A stretch of 64,000 nucleotides of DNA from Ceriagrion tenellum (GCA_963169105.1 OY720634.1:152217584-152281583); one strand, 5' to 3'; counted from the first letter of the stretch, positions 1 through 12,556 are shown. Notes: generated by a model not told the origin, from the sequence alone. A program made the numbers and translations.

Positions 1-104
1 GTTTTTTATCACCATTCGCCCTAGTCCTCATGTTTTATTTCTTACCACATCACTCCGCGGATTCATCATTACCATCCGGTGGTGCTACAGCCTGGGGTGC
101 GCCT

Positions 105-188
105 TGGCCTGTCGAATCGCCAATTGGCTTCAAAATTGTCGAAATCGTGTCCAAATAGATTGACAAGGGAGTCTGGTACTTCTGGCCT
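105..188 (-). pseudogene. Bestrophin-like exon fragment, satellite unit 1
   Basis: Reading the minus strand gives a 28-codon stretch with the pattern [18 protein letters not shown], then ANW-RFDR. It is open over this stretch, with a stop further downstream. Bestrophins carry a very conserved segment of the form W-x-K-V-A-E-x-x-x-NPFGEDDDDFE-x-NW-x-x-DRN, part of the calcium clasp. Here NPFG has become NLFG and the acidic run is reduced. It is a decayed fragment without channel function. Confidence 0.6.
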
Positions 189-617
189 ACTTATGTAGAA
201 GAAAAACTACAGTAAAGAAAATATGAGACCTAATGAACTTAAAACTTGAGAAAAGAAATGAGACGTTGGGATCTAAGATCGAATTAAAAACTGGTACACT
301 CATGCAGAGCATCGAAAAAAATGACAAATGGTATACAGCGCATAGCAAACAGTTTTTAATTTTCATTTTTAGCTCAAAATATTGAAAGAGAAATCACAGA
401 ATGAATGCATGAACTTAGTCATAAAAAAGTGACGATAGAAGGAGAAGAGGTAACTACAGCAGTCTCTTTATGGTGATACGAGATATATTGAAATTTTTAT
501 GAGTAGAAAGGAGAATAATGATACCCCCTATAATAAGGATTTTCCTCACACAAAATTTAATGCTGTGAAATATTCTGTACAATGTGAGTTTTATTTTTAC
601 TTATTTACAGATAATTT

Positions 618-3470
618 GATTTCTTATAAATATCACCGGCGTAAGTATTTCGCTTATTTCAGTTGCTTGTTTGTGAGATACTAGCAAGAGTGTTCAGTAA
701 AATGATAACGTAGCTAATATGTTGTATCAAATTTTCAATTCTCAAAAAGGTTTCCGCGATCAAGACATCCCTTATTTCTACATCTTGTCCATTCAAACTA
801 TCTAAAAACCCCAAATAGTGTCACATTCACCCTACGTTTTATATTTTGATAGCCGATTAGTTTTTCCAAAATAAGGAATATGCTTATTCAATTTTTTGGA
901 TTCAGTGAACGTGACTTAAAAAAAAAGGAAAAACGGCATACATTGTAACATTGAACCTTGATTTTCAAATCGAAATTATTCCCAAGGTTGCGATTTCGCC
1001 CATTAAATTCCGTGTGTTTTTAATCTACTAAAAATATGTGAAAAATTGATCAATTAAAGTACTTATTTCTTTTCTAGATTCCTGAATATATTTCTTAGTC
1101 ACGATTTCGGTCGTTTTAATATCGTTTTTTTTGAAAAAACAAAATATACCGAATCAGTGAATATTTTATATCTTTCTTTGACTAGTTGATTGTTTAAAAA
1201 TATTTACACATCTAATATCCATAATTACGTTTATTTGGCGATTTACAAAAATAAATGTACAATGGTGAACATACTAACTATAATAATCCTTTTGTTTTAT
1301 TGATTCTTGAAATTTTTGCAAGATAATGATTTCACACATTATTAAATTATGTTTGTGTGAACTTTATAAAAAGAAAGCCAAATAGCGTATGTAATATATA
1401 GCGTGTGTAGCAAATGCCGAATGAGTGTATAAATACTGTGAGTTGATTGTTTGACTCCTTGAAATTATAAAACAAGATCGCAATTCTGCTGATTTCATAT
1501 CATTTCTTTTATGGATTTACCGTCAAAATTATAATGAATAGTTTTTTATTTCTTTACCACCAGAACTTCCTTTCAATTTTCTTACAATATACGTTGAATG
1601 GTGATCATAACAACTCCTATCATTGGAATTTTCCGTGGAAATATTTTCAAGATAACCTTCAGGCCACTTCAATTTCTTTCTTTCTTTTAACCTACTTTAA
1701 GGGAAACGTGAGACGACGTTCATTGGTCATCTTTTCCTTGATTTTTTTATCAAGACAAATATTTCTGTGATCAATATTTTGCTTGTATATAGTTTTTGGT
1801 AATTATGTGACTAAAAACTCAAAACGGCGATTATTTCATATATTTACCCTGATTTATGGATTTCTCAATAGTATTTCCAGCACCGGCAATTCGCTCAGTT
1901 CAAATTCCTATTTTTGTATGACTACCTGATATAACATTTTCTTGATTTGTGATTTTTTAAAATACGTAGAGAGTTAAGATTTCCTTAATTTCGACGTCTG
2001 GATTTTCAAATATTTGTAAACCCTTACCATTACCCCTAAATTTTTTATTTTTTAAATTTGACAAATCTAAGGCGGATTAGAGACGGAAACTCTAGTTTCG
2101 AAAAGTTCACCGTTTCCGATGAAAGTTTACTATTTGTGAACATTTCAATATACGACGCGGAATGGTGAATTAAAGAACACAATTTTTTTATTTCATCATT
2201 TCTTAAAATATTTCCTAGACGATAACTTTTGCACAGATACTTTTCTTGTGTCCGTGATCCTACATTTTAAATACGCATTCCACGAACACTTAGACTCAGT
2301 TCTAAGATTTATCGATATATTGAAAATATATCCAAAATTACGTTATCGCTAATCATAAGATGCTTATTTTTTGTGGGAAATCACCTAAAAAACGTGAAAC
2401 AATTCACTACTGTTCGCAGATATTATGATTTCTTGTAAATATCTTCAGGGTAAGGATTTTACTAATTTCAGTCTCTTGTGTGAGAGAAAATACCAAGAGT
2501 GTTCCGTGAAATGATAATGAAACCTTTCTGTCATTTTAAAATTTTAAGGCTAAAAAATATTTCCATGATCAAGTTTTCGCTTATTTGATTTTTTGATTGC
2601 GTTGAATCCTACTCGTAGACTGGAAAAACGGTGAGAATTTCATTTCTCTACGATGATATTTTAGGAAAATAACGACAACATCAACAATTAGCTCATATTT
2701 TTCTTGCTATTGTGAAAATGACAAAAATCGTGAAACGATAAATATTTCACCTCTGATCCTTAAGATATGGATTTCTAGAAAATATTTCAAATATTTACAT
2801 TTTAGCTACAATTTTTGTGAAACTGAAATAAAGACAACTCCTCCTCCTGGGTTTGTACCCAATAATAAACACAATATCGTCAATATTACTCTCTGATCCT
2901 TCATTTTCTTGATTTCTAGAAAATATATCCGGAATTAAAATTTCGCTCATTCCCATCACTCTTTTCTGTGAATCTACCTTTTTTTTAAACGCAAAACTGT
3001 GAAACTACGTTTCTTTACTTGATTTTTATAAGAAACCCTAAAAGCAAAGCAAAACGCGAACATTTCCACTCAGTTCTTGAGTTATAGATTTCTTGAAAAA
3101 ATATTAAAAAGTCAAAATTTCGCCCATTCCAAATTCTTCATTTTCCGAATATACCGAACATGAAACGCGGTATCGTTTACATATTAACTCAGTTCCATGA
3201 TTTCTTCTTTGTTTTTCCATAAATACATACCCATTCCAGACAAAGAGTTTATACATCCAAATGTCCGATTCGAGCACATCAACCAAAAAATGAAATGTAA
3301 AACAATGAACATTTCAACTCCTATCCTAGATTGCTCATTTCTTCTTAGTAAGTCCAAGTTCGAAATTAAGCTCAGTTCCAAGATTGATTATTTCAATACT
3401 TGCTACTGCTCTGCTCTTTGATTATTTCTTGCTTAAAATCTTTCCAAGATCCGGATGTCACATATTTTAA
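618..3470. repeat. Degenerate ~115-bp sub-monomers inside the satellite unit
   Basis: An anchor of the form GATTTCTTG-AAATATTTCC-n-TTTCGCTCATTT recurs in degenerate form with its TTTCGC core or equivalent near 648, 767, 879, 994, 1105, 1227, 1330, 1890, 1980, 2342, 2454, 2575, 2685, 2803, 2941, 3119 and 3453. Most spacings are 90-140 bp, typically 110-120. Two consecutive monomers at 618-770 align well with 2427-2580, including CAAGAGTGTT and ATGATAA, so the 4.6-kb unit contains ancient internal repeats. The same layout occurs in all full units. Monomer edges and copy number are approximate because they were read by eye. Confidence 0.7.
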
Positions 3471-4130
3471 TTTACCAGCATCGAAAGTAACAAAATTACC
3501 AGTATTGTAAGAGATCTAGTGCCAAGAGATGAGCGACACAAACGAGACTTCCACTTGACACTGCGCTTGATTTCAGTTTTACATTGTCATATTATACAAT
3601 AATAATATACTGACATTTTTAGTTGAAATACATGTAGCATTATCAGCAAGAAGCAACCCACCTGAATGCAATCAATTCCTCAATATTCAAAGGAGCTTAT
3701 CCAATACAACATCCTAATGGAGATGGGTGAACAATAAATAACTTCCTTAGCAACCACCATCGGTATGTGCAAACACGGGAAATGAGAAAGTGAGAATATA
3801 AAATGACTGAATTTTTACCATTAACATTACGCGAACACCGAAAGCTTTTTGAACTGAAATCACAGAATTAATTTCTTTAATACTAACATGGATAGCAGAT
3901 TGTTGACAAAATGAAAGTGGTGCACGAAAAATGTATTCTTAAGCACATGTGATTATCCCTTGGTGTAAGATAATGGTTGAATGCTTGCGGAAATACCAAA
4001 TTCAACTCTTCAGAATGTCCTTAGGAATTAAAATCGTACGTTTAGGGTTAACTTCGCTCTTATTTAATTATTTAATATTCATATGCGTAATCCGTAGAGT
4101 GAAAGAAAAGCCCTAATTTTCACTCGTTCT

Positions 4131-4232
4131 CCCACGGAGGAGCCGAGGCCGTTGCTCTAGATAGCCGGTGCGAGAGAGAGCCGTAAGGCCGGAGGCGACG
4201 CCCTCGTAAACGCTAACGAAGCTTAGGTTCCA
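4131..4232. other. Invariant GC-rich island of the satellite unit
   Basis: About 100 bp of GC-rich sequence in an AT-rich unit, starting CCCACGGAGGAGCCGAGGCC and ending at GCTTAGGTTCC. The same sequence occurs at 13080-13181, 17668-17769, 22260-22361, 47131-47232 and 51715-51816. I see one substitution in the six copies (51,790 area, GTAGACG for GTAAACG), while the AT-rich monomers differ much more between arrays. It has short self-complementary stretches (GCCGTAAGGC) but no rRNA, snRNA or tRNA fold that I recognise. A functional site (protein binding, replication, transcription) is possible; so is a captured sequence kept uniform by conversion. Confidence 0.6.
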
Positions 4233-4706
4233 GTGTGGTTAACCCGCCTCCTCCAACTTTTTCGTTCATTTCACTTCACTATTCAAAATCATTGAAAGTG
4301 CATTGCATTTTTCTAAAAATTAATTCACTAGTTTGCTTAGATTGTTACAATACACTCTCAGAAACGGAGTCGGCGGTTCGATCCCAGGTGACGGCTTCTA
4401 GTAGGGATAAATTTTTCACATCATTTAACCCATTGAAAACTACTTGCGAAAGAGTGTGAGAGGTAATTAGTTGGAAAAAATTTGTTATGCTCTCCTTTTA
4501 ACCGTAGTACCATGTGACAAATGGGATACTCAGATTTTGAACGCTGAAAAAAAATCGATGGTAACTAGATGCCTTATGACCTCGGTTGAGCTTCTTCGGT
4601 GTGTTTTTTATCACTATTCGCCCTAGTCCTCATGTTTTATTTCTTACCACATCACTCCGCGGATTCATCATTACCATCCGGTGGTGCTACAGCCTGGGGT
4701 GCGCCT

Positions 4707-4790
4707 TGGCCTGTCGAATCGCCAATTGGCTTCAAAATTGTCGAAATCGTGTCCAAATAGATTGACAAGGGAGTCTGGTACTTCTGGCCT
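4707..4790 (-). pseudogene. Bestrophin-like exon fragment, satellite unit 2
   Basis: Same as the unit 1 fragment 4602 bp upstream, with the NLFG form of the motif followed by FEANW and RFDR. Minus strand, no start codon, flanked by stops in the satellite. Confidence 0.6.
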
Positions 4791-7700
4791 ACTTATGTAG
4801 AAGAAAAACTACAGTAAAGAAAATATGAGACCTAATGAACTTAAAACTTGAGAAAAGAAATGAGACGTTGGGATCTAAGATCGAATTAAAAACTGGTACA
4901 CTCATGCAGAGCATCGAAAAAAATGACAAATGGTATACAGCGCATAGCAAACAGTTTTTAATTTTCATTTTTAGCTCAAAATATTGAAAGAGAAATCACA
5001 GAATGAATGCATGAACTTAGTCATAAAAAAGTGACGATAGAAGGAGAAGAGGTAACTACAGCAGTCTCTTTATGGTGATACGAGATATATTGAAATTTTT
5101 ATGAGTAGAAAGGAGAATAATGATACCCCCTATAATAAGGATTTTCCTCACACAAAATTTAATGCTGTGAAATATTCTGTACAATGTGAGTTTTATTTTT
5201 ACTTATTTACAGATAATTTGATTTCTTATAAATATCACCGGCGTAAGTATTTCGCTTATTTCAGTTGCTTGTTTGTGAGATACTAGCAAGAGTGTTCAGT
5301 AAAATGATAACGTAGCTAATATGTTGTATCAAATTTTCAATTCTCAAAAAGGTTTCCGCGATCAAGACATCCCTTATTTCTACATCTTGTCCATTCAAAC
5401 TATCTAAAAACCCCAAATAGTGTCACATTCACCCTACGTTTTATATTTTGATAGCCGATTAGTTTTTCCAAAATAAGGAATATGCTTATTCAATTTTTTG
5501 GATTCAGTGAACGTGACTTAAAAAAAAAGGAAAAACGGCATACATTGTAACATTGAACCTTGATTTTCAAATCGAAATTATTCCCAAGGTTGCGATTTCG
5601 CCCATTAAATTCCGTGTGTTTTTAATCTACTAAAAATATGTGAAAAATTGATCAATTAAAGTACTTATTTCTTTTCTAGATTCCTGAATATATTTCTTAG
5701 TCACGATTTCGGTCGTTTTAATATCGTTTTTTTTGAAAAAACAAAATATACCGAATCAGTGAATATTTTATATCTTTCTTTGACTAGTTGATTGTTTAAA
5801 AATATTTACACATCTAATATCCATAATTACGTTTATTTGGCGATTTACAAAAATAAATGTACAATGGTGAACATACTAACTATAATAATCCTTTTGTTTT
5901 ATTGATTCTTGAAATTTTTGCAAGATAATGATTTCACACATTATTAAATTATGTTTGTGTGAACTTTATAAAAAGAAAGCCAAATAGCGTATGTAATATA
6001 TAGCGTGTGTAGCAAATGCCGAATGAGTGTATAAATACTGTGAGTTGATTGTTTGACTCCTTGAAATTATAAAACAAGATCGCAATTCTGCTGATTTCAT
6101 ATCATTTCTTTTATGGATTTACCGTCAAAATTATAATGAATAGTTTTTTATTTCTTTACCACCAGAACTTCCTTTCAATTTTCTTACAATATACGTTGAA
6201 TGGTGATCATAACAACTCCTATCATTGGAATTTTCCGTGGAAATATTTTCAAGATAACCTTCAGGCCACTTCAATTTCTTTCTTTCTTTTAACCTACTTT
6301 AAGGGAAACGTGAGACGACGTTCATTGGTCATCTTTTCCTTGATTTTTTTATCAAGACAAATATTTCTGTGATCAATATTTTGCTTGTATATAGTTTTTG
6401 GTAATTATGTGACTAAAAACTCAAAACGGCGATTATTTCATATATTTACCCTGATTTATGGATTTCTCAATAGTATTTCCAGCACCGGCAATTCGCTCAG
6501 TTCAAATTCCTATTTTTGTATGACTACCTGATATAACATTTTCTTGATTTGTGATTTTTTAAAATACGTAGAGAGTTAAGATTTCCTTAATTTCGACGTC
6601 TGGATTTTCAAATATTTGTAAACCCTTACCATTACCCCTAAATTTTTTATTTTTTAAATTTGACAAATCTAAGGCGGATTAGAGACGGAAACTCTAGTTT
6701 CGAAAAGTTCACCGTTTCCGATGAAAGTTTACTATTTGTGAACATTTCAATATACGACGCGGAATGGTGAATTAAAGAACACAATTTTTTTATTTCATCA
6801 TTTCTTAAAATATTTCCTAGACGATAACTTTTGCACAGATACTTTTCTTGTGTCCGTGATCCTACATTTAAAAGACGCATACCACGAATACTAAGACTCA
6901 GTTCTATGATTTATCGATATATTGAAAATATATCCAAAATTACGTTATCGCTAATCATAAGATGCTTATTTATTGTGGGAAATCACCTAAAAAACGTGAA
7001 ACAATTCACTACTGTTCGCAGATATTATGATTTCTTGTAAATATCTCCAGGGTAAGGATTTTACTAATTTCAGTTTCTTGTGTGAGAGAAAATACCAAGA
7101 GTGTTCTGTGAAACGATAATGAACCTATTCTGTCATTTTAAAATTTTAAGGCTAAAAAATATTTCCATGATCAAGTTTTCGCTTATTTGATTTTTTGATT
7201 GCGTTGAATCCTACTCGTAGACTGGAAAAACGGTGAGAATTTCATTTCTCTACGATGATATTTTAGGAAAATAACGACAACATCAACAATTAGCTCATAT
7301 TTTTCTTGCTATTGTGAAAATGACAAAAATCATGAAACGATAAATATTCTGATCCTTAAGATATGGATTTCTAGAAAATATTTCAAATATTTACATTTTA
7401 GCTACAATTTTTGTGAAACTGAAATAAAGACAACTCCTCCTCCTGGGTTTGTACCCAATAATAAACACAATATCGTCAATATTACTCTCTGATCCTTCAT
7501 TTTCTTGATTTCTAGAAAATATATCCGGAATTAAAATTTCGCTCATTCCCATCACTCTTTTCTGTGAATCTACCTTTTTTTTAAACGCAAAACTGTGAAA
7601 CTACGTTTCTTTACTTGATTTTTATAAGAAACCCTAAAAGCAAAGCAAAACGCGAACATTTCCACTCAGTTCTTGAGTTATAGATTTCTTGAAAAAATAT

Positions 7701-8413
7701 TAAAAAGTCAAAATTTCGCCCATTCCAAATTCTTCATTTTCCGAATATACCGAACATGAAACGCGGTATCGTTTACATATTAACTCAGTTCCATGATTTC
7801 TTCTTTGTTTTTCCATAAATACATACCCATTCCAGACAAAGAGTTTATACATCCAAATGTCCGATTCGAGCACATCAACCAAAAAATGAAATGTAAAACA
7901 ATGAACATTTCAACTCCTATCCTAGATTTCTCATTTCTTCTTAGTAAGTCCAAGTTCGAAATTAAGCTCAGTTCCAAGATTGATTATTTCAATACTTGCT
8001 ACTGCTCTGCTCTTTGATTATTTCTTGCTTAAAATCTTTCCAAGATCCGGATGTCACATATTTTAATTTACCAGCATCGAAAGTAACAAAATTACCAGTA
8101 TTGTAAGAGATCTAGTGCCAAGAGATGAGCGACACAAACGAGACTTCCACTTGACACTGCGCTTGATTTCAGTTTTACATTGTCATATTATACAATAATA
8201 ATATACTGACATTTTTAGTTGAAATACATGTAGCATTATCAGCAAGAAGCAACCCACCTGAATGCAATCAATTCCTCAATATTCAAAGGAGCTTATCCAA
8301 TACAACATCCTAATGGAGATGGGTGAACAATAAATAACTTCCTTAGCAACCACCATCGGTATGTGCAAACACGGGAAATGAGAAAGTGAGAATATAAAAT
8401 GACTGAATTTTTT

Positions 8414-8514
8414 TGTAGGTACAGTTTTATTGGGATCATTGACTTACACAGTAACCAAGCATAAAAACAACAAAACAAGTAGCCAGGGGACTGCTGCTTC
8501 AACTGTTCTCAACA
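8414..8514 (-). repeat. Copia 3' LTR (101 bp)
   Basis: Right LTR in the element's orientation, directly preceded on the minus strand by the purine-rich tract. It contains CCCAATAAAACTG, a plausible polyadenylation signal on the minus strand. Confidence 0.93.
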
Positions 8515-8524
8515 CCCTCCCTCA
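8515..8524 (-). promoter_or_regulatory. Copia polypurine tract
   Basis: The minus strand reads TGAGGGAGGG immediately before the TGTTGAG start of the 3' LTR, in the position and composition expected of the plus-strand priming tract. Confidence 0.8.
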
Positions 8525-8534
8525 GTTGAAGCTT

Positions 8535-11375
8535 CTAGGGTATTTTTTTTAGGTCCAGACCATCGCGGCACCTCTCGAAAGAAGTTTTCTTTAATGGCTT
8601 GGTCAGAATGTCTGCAATCTGGTTTTCTGACTCGATGTACTTCACCTCGACGATTCCATTATTGATCTTCTCTCTAATGAAATGGTATCTTATTTCAACA
8701 TGTTTCATCCTCCTGTGGCTAGCTGGATTTTTCGCCACTAATATTGCCGATTGGTTGTCCTCCATGAGGGCAATTGGTTCTCCGCATGGCACATGTAGGT
8801 CCTCTAGCAATTGCTTTAGCCAGCATGCTTCACTTGTTGCAAGACTAAGACCAATATATTCGGCCTCAGTAGATGATAGGGCAATGCTATTTTGCTTTTT
8901 GGAGGCCCATATGACGGTTGATTCAAATACCTTAAAGACATATCCCACAGTCGACTTTCTGTCAATGATATCACCCGCCCAATCTGCATCAACATATCCA
9001 ATTACTTTATCTTCTTTGCTTCTTTTGAATTCAAGACCAAAGTCCAATGTTTCCTTTATGTACCTAAGGACTCTCTTTAGAGCGGCCCACAGGTTTTCAC
9101 CTCCCTGGGATTGGCAACGGCTCAAGTAACTGACAGCAAATCCTAAATCTGGTCTTGATCCAATAACTGCATACATTAGGCTTCCTATTAATTCTTTACA
9201 TTGCTTTTTCAGTTGCTCATTTTCTGATTTTTCGTCAATCTGAAATGAATCCATTGGAGTAGCTACTGGTTTGCACTCCTCCATGTTAAATCTTTTCAAA
9301 ACTCCCCTTAGATACTCTGATTGGTCTATCGTAAGCAACCCTTTCTTTTCATTTTGCCTAATCTTTAAACCCAAATAAGTACCAGCCCGTCCCATATCCT
9401 TCATCTTGAAGTTTCTTGCTATGTCTTCTTTAAGGCTTGTAATTTCTTCTTTACAGGTTCCTAATATTAGCAGATCGTCGACATATAGTAGAATAAATAG
9501 TTTCCTACTCCCCTTGATTTTTGTGTACAGGCAGTAGTCGTTTTTAGAACGTGTAAATCCTTGGTTCTCCATGTATTCATTGAACGTTTCATTCCAATAC
9601 CTTGGGGACTTTTTCAACCCATAAATTGATTTGTTAAGCTTCCCTACTTTCCCATTTCCATCTGGTATTTCAATATATACACTATCTTGAATCTCAGCAT
9701 ACAAGAAGGCGTTGCAGACATCCATTTGATATGCTGTCATCCCATACTGATTTCCCACAGCTAGAAGAATTCTCAGTGTAGCTAGTTTGGCAACTGGTGC
9801 ATAAGTCTCTGAGTAGTCCAGCCCCGAAGCCTCCTTTTGCTTGAAGCCTCTCGCCACCATACGTGCTTTGTATTTCACTTTTCCTTCTTCATCAATCTTC
9901 TTACGAAAAACCCATTTACAATCAATCACGTTTGTATCATTTGGCCTGTTTACTTCAGTCCATGTCTTGTTCTCCTTCAATGCTTTTAATTCCTCATCGA
10001 CTGCAGTCTTCCACTCCTTCATTGAGATAGCTTCTTCGTAAGTCATTTCTTCACTTTCAGCAAACATCGCTGCAAAACCTGTTTCATAGTCATCTAGCCA
10101 CTCTGGTTTCTTGATTTTCCTTTTACTTCTTCTTTTATCTGTATAATTTTCCATATTTTTGTTGAATGTAGTAATATTTGTTGCAGCAGTCGATTTCTCT
10201 GCATTATCAGTGGCCTCTTCTTCAGAAAACTCCTGTTGAATAGATATTTCTCTTTCTGGCTCGACAAGGTCATCATGAATATTGCCTTCTAGTCCATTGT
10301 CATCATGAATAGTGCCTTCTAGTCCATTATTTGCTTCTCCTGTCTTTCTTAAACTTCTGACTTCTTCCTGATCTCCATTTTCATCTATCTTATCTTCTTC
10401 CCTATGACCCAATGTCGTGTATGGGACGAAGGTTACATCCCGGATGGTGTCAACTTCGTTTTCTTTCTGATAGAAGACTCTGTATCCTTTTGAAACAACA
10501 CTGTAACCCACAAATATGCCCTTTCTGCTCTTATAGTCCCATTTCTTTCGTTTTTCTTTAGGTATATGGGTGTACACTATGGAACCAAAGGTCTTCAGTT
10601 GCTTAAGGTCAGGTTTCTTTCCAAAGATAACTTCATATGGCGATTTTCCATCCTTTCCAGATGAACCGCTTCTGTTGAGCAGATAAACTGCAGTGTTGAC
10701 TGCCTCTGCCCATAGTCTTTTATGAAGGCATTTTGCCGCAAGCATTGTTCTAGCTGCCTCCACTACAGTTCTATTTTCTCGCTCAATTTTTCCATTCTGC
10801 TGTGGGGTGTATTTTACTGTGAGCTGATGCTTAATCCCCCTCCCCTCAAACAATGCTTTCATATTACCATTAACAAACTCAGTCCCATTGTCGGTGCGAA
10901 AAGCTTTAATTTTCTTTCCAGTTTCATTTTCAAATCTGTTGATGAATACTGTTATCAATTTATGCACTTCAAACTTATTTTTCATAAAATAAACAGTTTT
11001 GTATCTTGAGGCATGATCTTTCAGCAGAAGAAAGTATCGTGAACCTCCAACTGACTCCTCCTCCATAGGCCCACAAACATCTGCATGTATAAGTTCACCA
11101 ATTTCTTCTATCTTTGTTGTGCTGTTTCCAAAACTATCTTTGTGCATCTTTCCTTTAATGCACGCCTCACAGAAGAACTCTTGGTCTTTGTAATCAATCT
11201 TCTCCTTTCTAAGTAATATTTTTACCTGTGCTATATTCAGGTGTCCCAGCCTTTCATGCCACTCCATCAAACTAACTTTCTTCTCTCTGGCTATCAGAAC
11301 AGTTCCATGCTTAAACTTCATCTTCATCCTGTACATATTTCCATTTCTCTCTGCAATGGCACAGATGTCATTCCT
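8535..11375 (-). pseudogene. Copia pol: integrase, reverse transcriptase, RNase H
   Basis: Open from just after the TAA at 11376 to the stop at 8535; the first ATG, at 11336, gives 933 residues. Residue positions from that ATG: GAG-pre-integrase zinc motif H27...H32 and C56...C59; integrase D86, D149 and E185 (D-D-35-E); reverse transcriptase with RMVARGF near 502, D549 and YVDD at 618-621; RNase H with D783, SSTEAE near 821-826, D870 and D909. The integrase-RT linker contains a duplicated NGLEG-x-IHDD segment (about 336-355). All catalytic residues are present. The separate frame is explained by one nonsense codon rather than by a separate gene, so I call it a damaged polyprotein. Confidence 0.93.
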
Positions 11376-12556
11376 TTAATTCAATACAGAACAGCCAGCT
11401 TCATTAACTTGAATATTGTATCCCAATTTTGTAACAGCAGCCATTGAAAACAAGTTGGCCTCTAACTCTGGGATGTAAAGAACTTCATTTATTTCGGAGA
11501 GATGCCAATTTTTCCCATCAAACATATGACATTCGACTTTTCCTATTCCTTCAGCTGACATTATTTGTCCATTGGCTGCTTTGACTTTATTATGAGCTTC
11601 CCTTAGTTCTGTAAACCATACTCTATTTCGACACATATGTTGACTTGCTGCACTATCCAAATACCATTCTGATTCTGTTAGTTCTTCGAAAGAAATAAAC
11701 GCACGTTTTGCATTCCAGTTACTTTCCTCCTTTTTATTTGAATCTTTTCTACCCGACCCATTTCTGAACCAACAATCCTTCATTACATGCCCCCTTTTCT
11801 TGCAATGGTGGCAAACTTTGTTCTTGCAATCCCTTTTTAAATGTCCCGCTTTGCCACACTCAAAACATTTAGTTTCTTTTCTCGCAGTACAGCGCCGTCC
11901 GGAGTACAATGCGGAACTTGGTTCACTTGGGTTCGCCGCCGATTTCATTCGCCTTTCCGAGTACAACGCGGAACTCTGTTCATTTGGGTTGTCCGCTGAG
12001 TTAATTCTTTCTTCCTCCGTAATTAGCCGGCTCATTAGGTTATTTAATTTCTGTTGTTCAGCAGGAACGCTTTGCCACGCCGCAATAAAATGCTTAAATT
12101 CCTCTGGAAGTGCCATAATAATTTTTGTTTGAATCATAAGTTCTGATATATTTTCTCCTGCCTGCTTTAATTTATTTAGGATTCCTTCAATTCTTGTGAT
12201 GAATGATGCCATATTATCTTGAACCTCAAATTTCGAGTTAAAAAACTGTTGCTGTAGCAGATGCACGCTGACTTCTGACGTCCTTTCATATACTGCTTTC
12301 AATTTCGCCCACATTTCTCCCGCTGTGTTGCAGCTCAATAGATGCGTCATTGGACCTTCTTCAAGGTGCGTAACCAATATTTCTTGGGCCTTTACGTCGA
12401 CTCCTTCCCACTTTCCTTTATCCCTTTAAGTGCTGGGCAGGCTGCATTTTCATTTACGTGCTTAAAAAGTCCCTTAGACTTAAGTAAATTTGTCACCTGG
12501 AATTTCCATAGCTCCCAATTTTCTCCACCTTTTAGTTTTAATGCAAACTCGGCCAT
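11376..12556 (-). pseudogene. Copia gag-protease part, frameshifted and ended by an in-frame stop
   Basis: The likely start is the ATG at 12556-12554, about 100 bp downstream of the 5' LTR, giving MAEFALKLKGGENWELW, a typical copia Gag N-terminus. The frame shifts once near 12413-12425 and then runs open from at least 12377 to the TAA at 11378-11376. Visible domains: UBN2-type Gag (TAGEMWAKLKAVYE region), two CCHC zinc knuckles (CFECGKAGHLKRDC and CHHCKKRGHVMKDC) and the aspartic protease site WYLDSAASQHMC. Between Gag core and knuckles lies a tandem duplication of about 19 residues (SSALYSERR / SSALYSGRR). Codons continue in the same frame after the TAA into the pol frame, so the stop is one nonsense change in an otherwise continuous polyprotein. 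Confidence 0.9.

Larger units (their letters stand above)
1..4602. repeat. Satellite unit 1
   Basis: First complete period, with the phase set by the window start. Order: bestrophin-like fragment (105-188, minus), complex AT-rich sequence to about 610, degenerate ~115-bp monomers about 618-3470, complex conserved sequence 3480-4120, GC-rich island 4131-4232, and AT-rich sequence to the end. It is nearly identical to unit 2 over most of its length, but near 2749 it keeps a TTCACCTCTG segment that array 2 also has and units 2-4 lack. Confidence 0.9.

Noticed and set aside
499..684. 61-codon frame repeated in many satellite units as a possible gene
   Set aside because: It lies in degenerate AT-rich monomers, has low-complexity F/Y/K composition and no known domain, and is broken in the terminal units. 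Repetition comes from the satellite, not from selection.
4040..4060. TTAGGG / CCCTAA words as telomere-like sequence
   Set aside because: Single isolated hexamers in each unit, not tandem.
4370..4400. tRNA-like B box (GGTTCGATCCC) suggesting a tRNA or SINE
   Set aside because: The flanking bases do not form a T-arm stem, no A box lies at a suitable distance, and unit 3 has a changed box (AGCTTCGATCCC). A chance match is likely.
8599..9129. 176-codon plus-strand frame
   Set aside because: It is the antisense shadow of the Copia RNase H/RT coding sequence.
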